Below the pieces are notes generated by a model. It was not told where the DNA came from and did no database searches. It was given only the letters and a program-made list of their open reading frames with translations. From WTAW01 sp050115915 (lineage in GTDB: Bacteria > Acidobacteriota > Aminicenantia > Aminicenantales > Aminicenantaceae), in NCBI GenBank assembly GCA_050115915.1, contig JASFPP010000189.1:1-7551 (forward strand): a DNA stretch of 7,551 nucleotides, read 5' to 3'. Both the position numbers and the translations under genes were made by a program. Numbering within the stretch: position 1 is the first letter of the stretch; each line of letters begins with the position of its first letter. Below, piece by piece: positions 5,219-7,551 of the stretch.

Positions 5219-5947
5219 ATGTTTGAGAGATTGATCGCTGATCTCCACCAGGCGATTAAAACCATTTCAGGTTGCGAGCATCCAGTCGTCGACCGCAAAT
5301 ATCACAAACACGGTGAGTATCTTTCCTATGGCCTTAAAGCCTCGGAGTTCCGAGATTTGCTGAAAGATTTCCATCCACGGTTTCTTGAACCTTCACTTCA
5401 AGATCGAATGGATCTCTCTGAGAGGCTTCTCCAGGAGGCTGTTGGAGACCTCGGACATGTGGGGCTTTATATCCTAACACTCAGTGCCCAGGATCTCACT
5501 CCCAAACATTTTGATTATTTGGATGGTTTGCCAGAGTACTTTCGGAGCTGGTCTCATGTCGATCACATCGCGATGGGAGTTTTGCAGCCCCTGTTGTGGA
5601 GGTATCGGAAGGAAACACTCGAATTGCTGGAAAACTGGAGTCATTCACCGATCCGGTGGAAGCGGCGAGCGAGTGTTGTGGCCTTTGTGCGAAAAGCCGC
5701 AAAATCAGGAGAATTTGCGAAGGAAGTCATCAGACTCTGTGAGAACCTGATCTGGGATGAGGAGGACATCGTTCGGAAGGGAGTGGGGTGGGCGCTCAAA
5801 GACAACCTTCGATCCGCACCGGATCTTATACTCCCCTATATCAAAGACCTACGGCTACGCGGAGTGTCATCAACGATCACGCTTTATGCAATACGGGATT
5901 TAAAGGGGCCGATACGGCAAGAAGTTCTCGCAGTGAAGCAGTCATGA
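5219..5947 (+). CDS. AlkD-family DNA alkylation repair protein (DNA glycosylase)
   Basis: A 242-residue cytosolic protein of HEAT-like helical repeats, the normal length for AlkD. The family excises positively charged alkylated bases such as N3-methyladenine and N7-methylguanine without flipping the base. Residues corresponding to the Bacillus cereus AlkD active site are visible: Trp111 and Asp115 in WSHVD, Arg149/Arg150 in WKRRASVV and Trp191 in RKGVGWAL (family positions Trp109, Asp113, Arg148, Trp187). KYHKHGEYLSYGLK at 27-40 resembles the N-terminal region of the family. It is therefore probably active. Start: ATG at 5219 with AAGGA six bases upstream; a TTG at 5213 lies directly against that site and is rejected. 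It is the only plus-strand gene, with its own promoter at 5139-5167, divergent from the lipoprotein gene and convergent with the acyl-CoA ligase, so it is likely transcribed alone. No adaptive-response gene (ada, alkA, alkB) is nearby. Confidence 0.92.
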   Translation: MFERLIADLHQAIKTISGCEHPVVDRKYHKHGEYLSYGLKASEFRDLLKDFHPRFLEPSLQDRMDLSERLLQEAVGDLGHVGLYILTLSAQDLTPKHFDYLDGLPEYFRSWSHVDHIAMGVLQPLLWRYRKETLELLENWSHSPIRWKRRASVVAFVRKAAKSGEFAKEVIRLCENLIWDEEDIVRKGVGWALKDNLRSAPDLILPYIKDLRLRGVSSTITLYAIRDLKGPIRQEVLAVKQS

Positions 5948-5958
5948 TCGAGCTTATT

Positions 5959-7551
5959 CTAGTCATACATCGAATCGATGATATGACTATACTTCTCCAT
6001 GACAAACCTGCGCTTCATTTTCTGCGTAGGCGTTAGCTCTCCGGTCTCGATAGAAAAATCATCGGGAAGGATGCGGAAATACTTGATCGTCTCATACCGT
6101 GATAAACCTGCATTCACTTCATCGACATACTTTTGTACTGTGGCGATAATCGCTTCATTTTGAGCGGCTTCTTCCATGCTCAACGCATCTATTCCCAACT
6201 GTTCGCACAGTTTAGGCAGACTGTCAGGATCGAGAGTAAACAAACATGTCAGGTGTTTTTTTGTGTCTCCGACGACACAAGCCTGTGAGATGCCCGGATA
6301 GACCTTTAAAAGGACCTCAATATTTTGTGGAGTGACATTTTTCCCGCCCGCTGTAATGATGATATCCTTTTTTCTATCTGTAATGATGAGATATCCATCC
6401 TCGTTAAAGCGACCGACATCCCCGGTGTAAAGCCACCCGTCTTTTAAAACCTCATTGGTAGCGGCTTCATCCTTAAAATAATCGGCAAAAATGTTGTCGC
6501 CTCTTGTGACGATCTCACCATCTTCGGCCAGTGCTACTTCACAGCCGGGTAAAGCAACCCCTACGGCGCCCGGAACAACCTTGCCGGGAATGGTCGAGCT
6601 GCAAACACCCGTGCATTCCGTCTGTCCGAACAGTTCAATGATGTCCAATCCCATTGCTCCGAAAAAGCGGCTCACCACAGCAGCGAGTGGAGCCGCAGCA
6701 CTCCCCACGAATTGTGCCCGGTCCAACCCCATTCTTTTTTTTATCTTGCTGAAGACAATCTTATCGGCTCGATTCCACTTTTTTTGGATCTTTTTCGGAA
6801 TATCTTGATCGCTGTTCCTGTATATTCTGGCCTTTTCGCCCACTTTGAGAGCCCAATTAAAAAGATATCGCTTGACAGCCGATCCATCGGCCACTTTGTC
6901 CAGAATGGCGGCTCGAGCCCTCTCGTAAAGACGGGGGACTGAAAAGAAAAGAGTGGGACGAACTTCCGCGAGATCCTCCATCAACGTTTCAATACTCTGG
7001 GCGAAGTTCACAGTAAAACCACCGCCTATTCCGCCAGCGATGTTTTGGACCTGTTCGGCGATATGAGAGAGGGGGAGAAAGGAGATGGTATCCGATTCAT
7101 AGAGATAATCGTACACTGTCAACAAACCCGTAATCTCAAAGATGATATTTTTTTGTGTCAGTACAACTCCCTTAGGTGGACCGGTCGTTCCAGACGTATA
7201 AATGATTCCACACGGAGAATCGGGTGTGAGAGCCTCAATTTGGTCCTTCAGAAAGTTGGGATTTTCCTCACAATATTTAGTTCCTTGATCGAGCAATTCC
7301 TCGAACTTCCCGACGCCATCAGGTGGTTCGCCGAACATCATTAGAGTATGGCTGAGATTCAAGAGATTATTTCGCCAGCCATCTGTCTTGGCGAGTTGTT
7401 CGAGGTTTTGAACAAAGGCTATCTTAGCTCCGCTGTGTTCAGCAACGTATTTTGCCTGATCTGGGGTTGCATTAGGGTAAATGGGAACCTGGTAGACTCC
7501 CAGACTCTGGACGGCTAAAGCGATAAAAAACCACTCGGGACAATTTGCCGA
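5959..7551 (-). CDS. AMP-forming long-chain acyl-CoA ligase (partial, N-terminus off the right edge)
   Basis: Activates fatty acids to acyl-CoA through an acyl-adenylate, feeding beta-oxidation or lipid synthesis, in the cytosol or at the inner membrane. The frame is open to the right edge, leaving 530 visible residues; the family is usually about 600, so roughly 60-80 are missing. A TTG within the gene at 7362 is not the start, because upstream codons read through typical sequence (PEWFFIALAVQSLGVYQVPI). Motifs in order: P-loop-like TSGTTGPPKG at 119-128, LPLSHIAEQ at 160-168, FGQTE at 308-312, YTGD at 375-378, DRKKDIIITAGGKN near 392-405 and the C-terminal TPTQKMKR, whose Lys511 matches the adenylation lysine. 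The insert between the P-loop region and the QTE motif is of the ACSL type. Acyl-chain specificity cannot be read. Its last codons include a stem-loop, and its stop is 11 bases from the alkD-like stop in convergent orientation. Confidence 0.94.
   Translation of the reverse strand, partial: SANCPEWFFIALAVQSLGVYQVPIYPNATPDQAKYVAEHSGAKIAFVQNLEQLAKTDGWRNNLLNLSHTLMMFGEPPDGVGKFEELLDQGTKYCEENPNFLKDQIEALTPDSPCGIIYTSGTTGPPKGVVLTQKNIIFEITGLLTVYDYLYESDTISFLPLSHIAEQVQNIAGGIGGGFTVNFAQSIETLMEDLAEVRPTLFFSVPRLYERARAAILDKVADGSAVKRYLFNWALKVGEKARIYRNSDQDIPKKIQKKWNRADKIVFSKIKKRMGLDRAQFVGSAAAPLAAVVSRFFGAMGLDIIELFGQTECTGVCSSTIPGKVVPGAVGVALPGCEVALAEDGEIVTRGDNIFADYFKDEAATNEVLKDGWLYTGDVGRFNEDGYLIITDRKKDIIITAGGKNVTPQNIEVLLKVYPGISQACVVGDTKKHLTCLFTLDPDSLPKLCEQLGIDALSMEEAAQNEAIIATVQKYVDEVNAGLSRYETIKYFRILPDDFSIETGELTPTQKMKRRFVMEKYSHIIDSMYD
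5961..5988. terminator. Near-perfect stem-loop between the convergent genes
   Basis: AGTCATA (5961-5967) pairs with TATGACT (5982-5988) and CATCG (5968-5972) with CGATG (5976-5980), leaving loop AAT and one unpaired A: about 12 base pairs. It overlaps the ligase stop and last nine codons and begins 14 bases after the alkD-like stop. No T-run follows on either strand, so it is not a classic intrinsic terminator, but it may stop, pause or protect both 3' ends. Confidence 0.4.

Noticed and set aside
7300..7362. TTG at 7362 as the true start of the acyl-CoA ligase
   Set aside because: The frame continues to the window edge with typical ligase sequence, so the gene is cut by the window and starts outside it.
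1..7551. tRNA or rRNA genes, CRISPR arrays, prophage, integrase, toxin-antitoxin or defence modules
   Set aside because: Reading both strands showed no cloverleaf, no regularly spaced repeats and no proteins of these types.

Overview
The window is chromosomal housekeeping and accessory DNA from a bacterium of moderate GC with clear Shine-Dalgarno sites and frequent GTG starts. It shows no rRNA or tRNA, phage genes, transposase, CRISPR array or recognisable defence locus. The best lineage hint is a lipoprotein beta-propeller carrying a GQGPGE motif, beside a DUF4015-type secreted glycosidase-like protein and an ACSL-type acyl-CoA ligase. This gene mix recalls uncultured Acidobacteriota-like bacteria such as Candidatus Aminicenantes. 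That placement is inferred from gene style only and is weak.

Layout, left to right. All genes but one lie on the minus strand. At 1-753 is folD, cut by the left edge and lacking its C-terminus. At 950-1321 is a single-domain PilZ protein. At 1503-2056 is a tight two-gene unit: a small five-cysteine protein (first) and an Mth938/DUF498-fold protein (second), driven by a near-consensus promoter at 2117-2145. At 2172-3695 is an exported DUF4015 putative glycoside hydrolase with a C-terminal extension I do not recognise. At 3916-5058 is a six-bladed-propeller lipoprotein whose promoter position suggests a leaderless mRNA. At 5219-5947, alone on the plus strand, is an AlkD-family DNA glycosylase with all its catalytic positions intact and its own promoter. 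At 5959-7551 is an AMP-forming long-chain acyl-CoA ligase, cut by the right edge and lacking its N-terminus. It converges on the alkD-like gene with an 11-base gap.

Functionally the genes do not form one pathway. They cover one-carbon metabolism (FolD), c-di-GMP sensing (PilZ), envelope proteins (DUF4015 protein and lipoprotein), base-alkylation repair (AlkD-like) and fatty-acid activation (ligase). The only convincing operon is the cysteine-rich/Mth938 pair.

The most interesting signals are non-coding or small: a 12-base perfect inverted repeat just after the predicted transcription start and just after the last stop codon of the two-gene unit, with partial copies upstream of the DUF4015 gene; two tandem Shine-Dalgarno/GTG modules with a 4-base overlap in the folD leader; two dispersed ATGGGGACAG repeats; and a stem-loop built into the last codons of the ligase. 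I found no clear evidence of a new multi-gene system.
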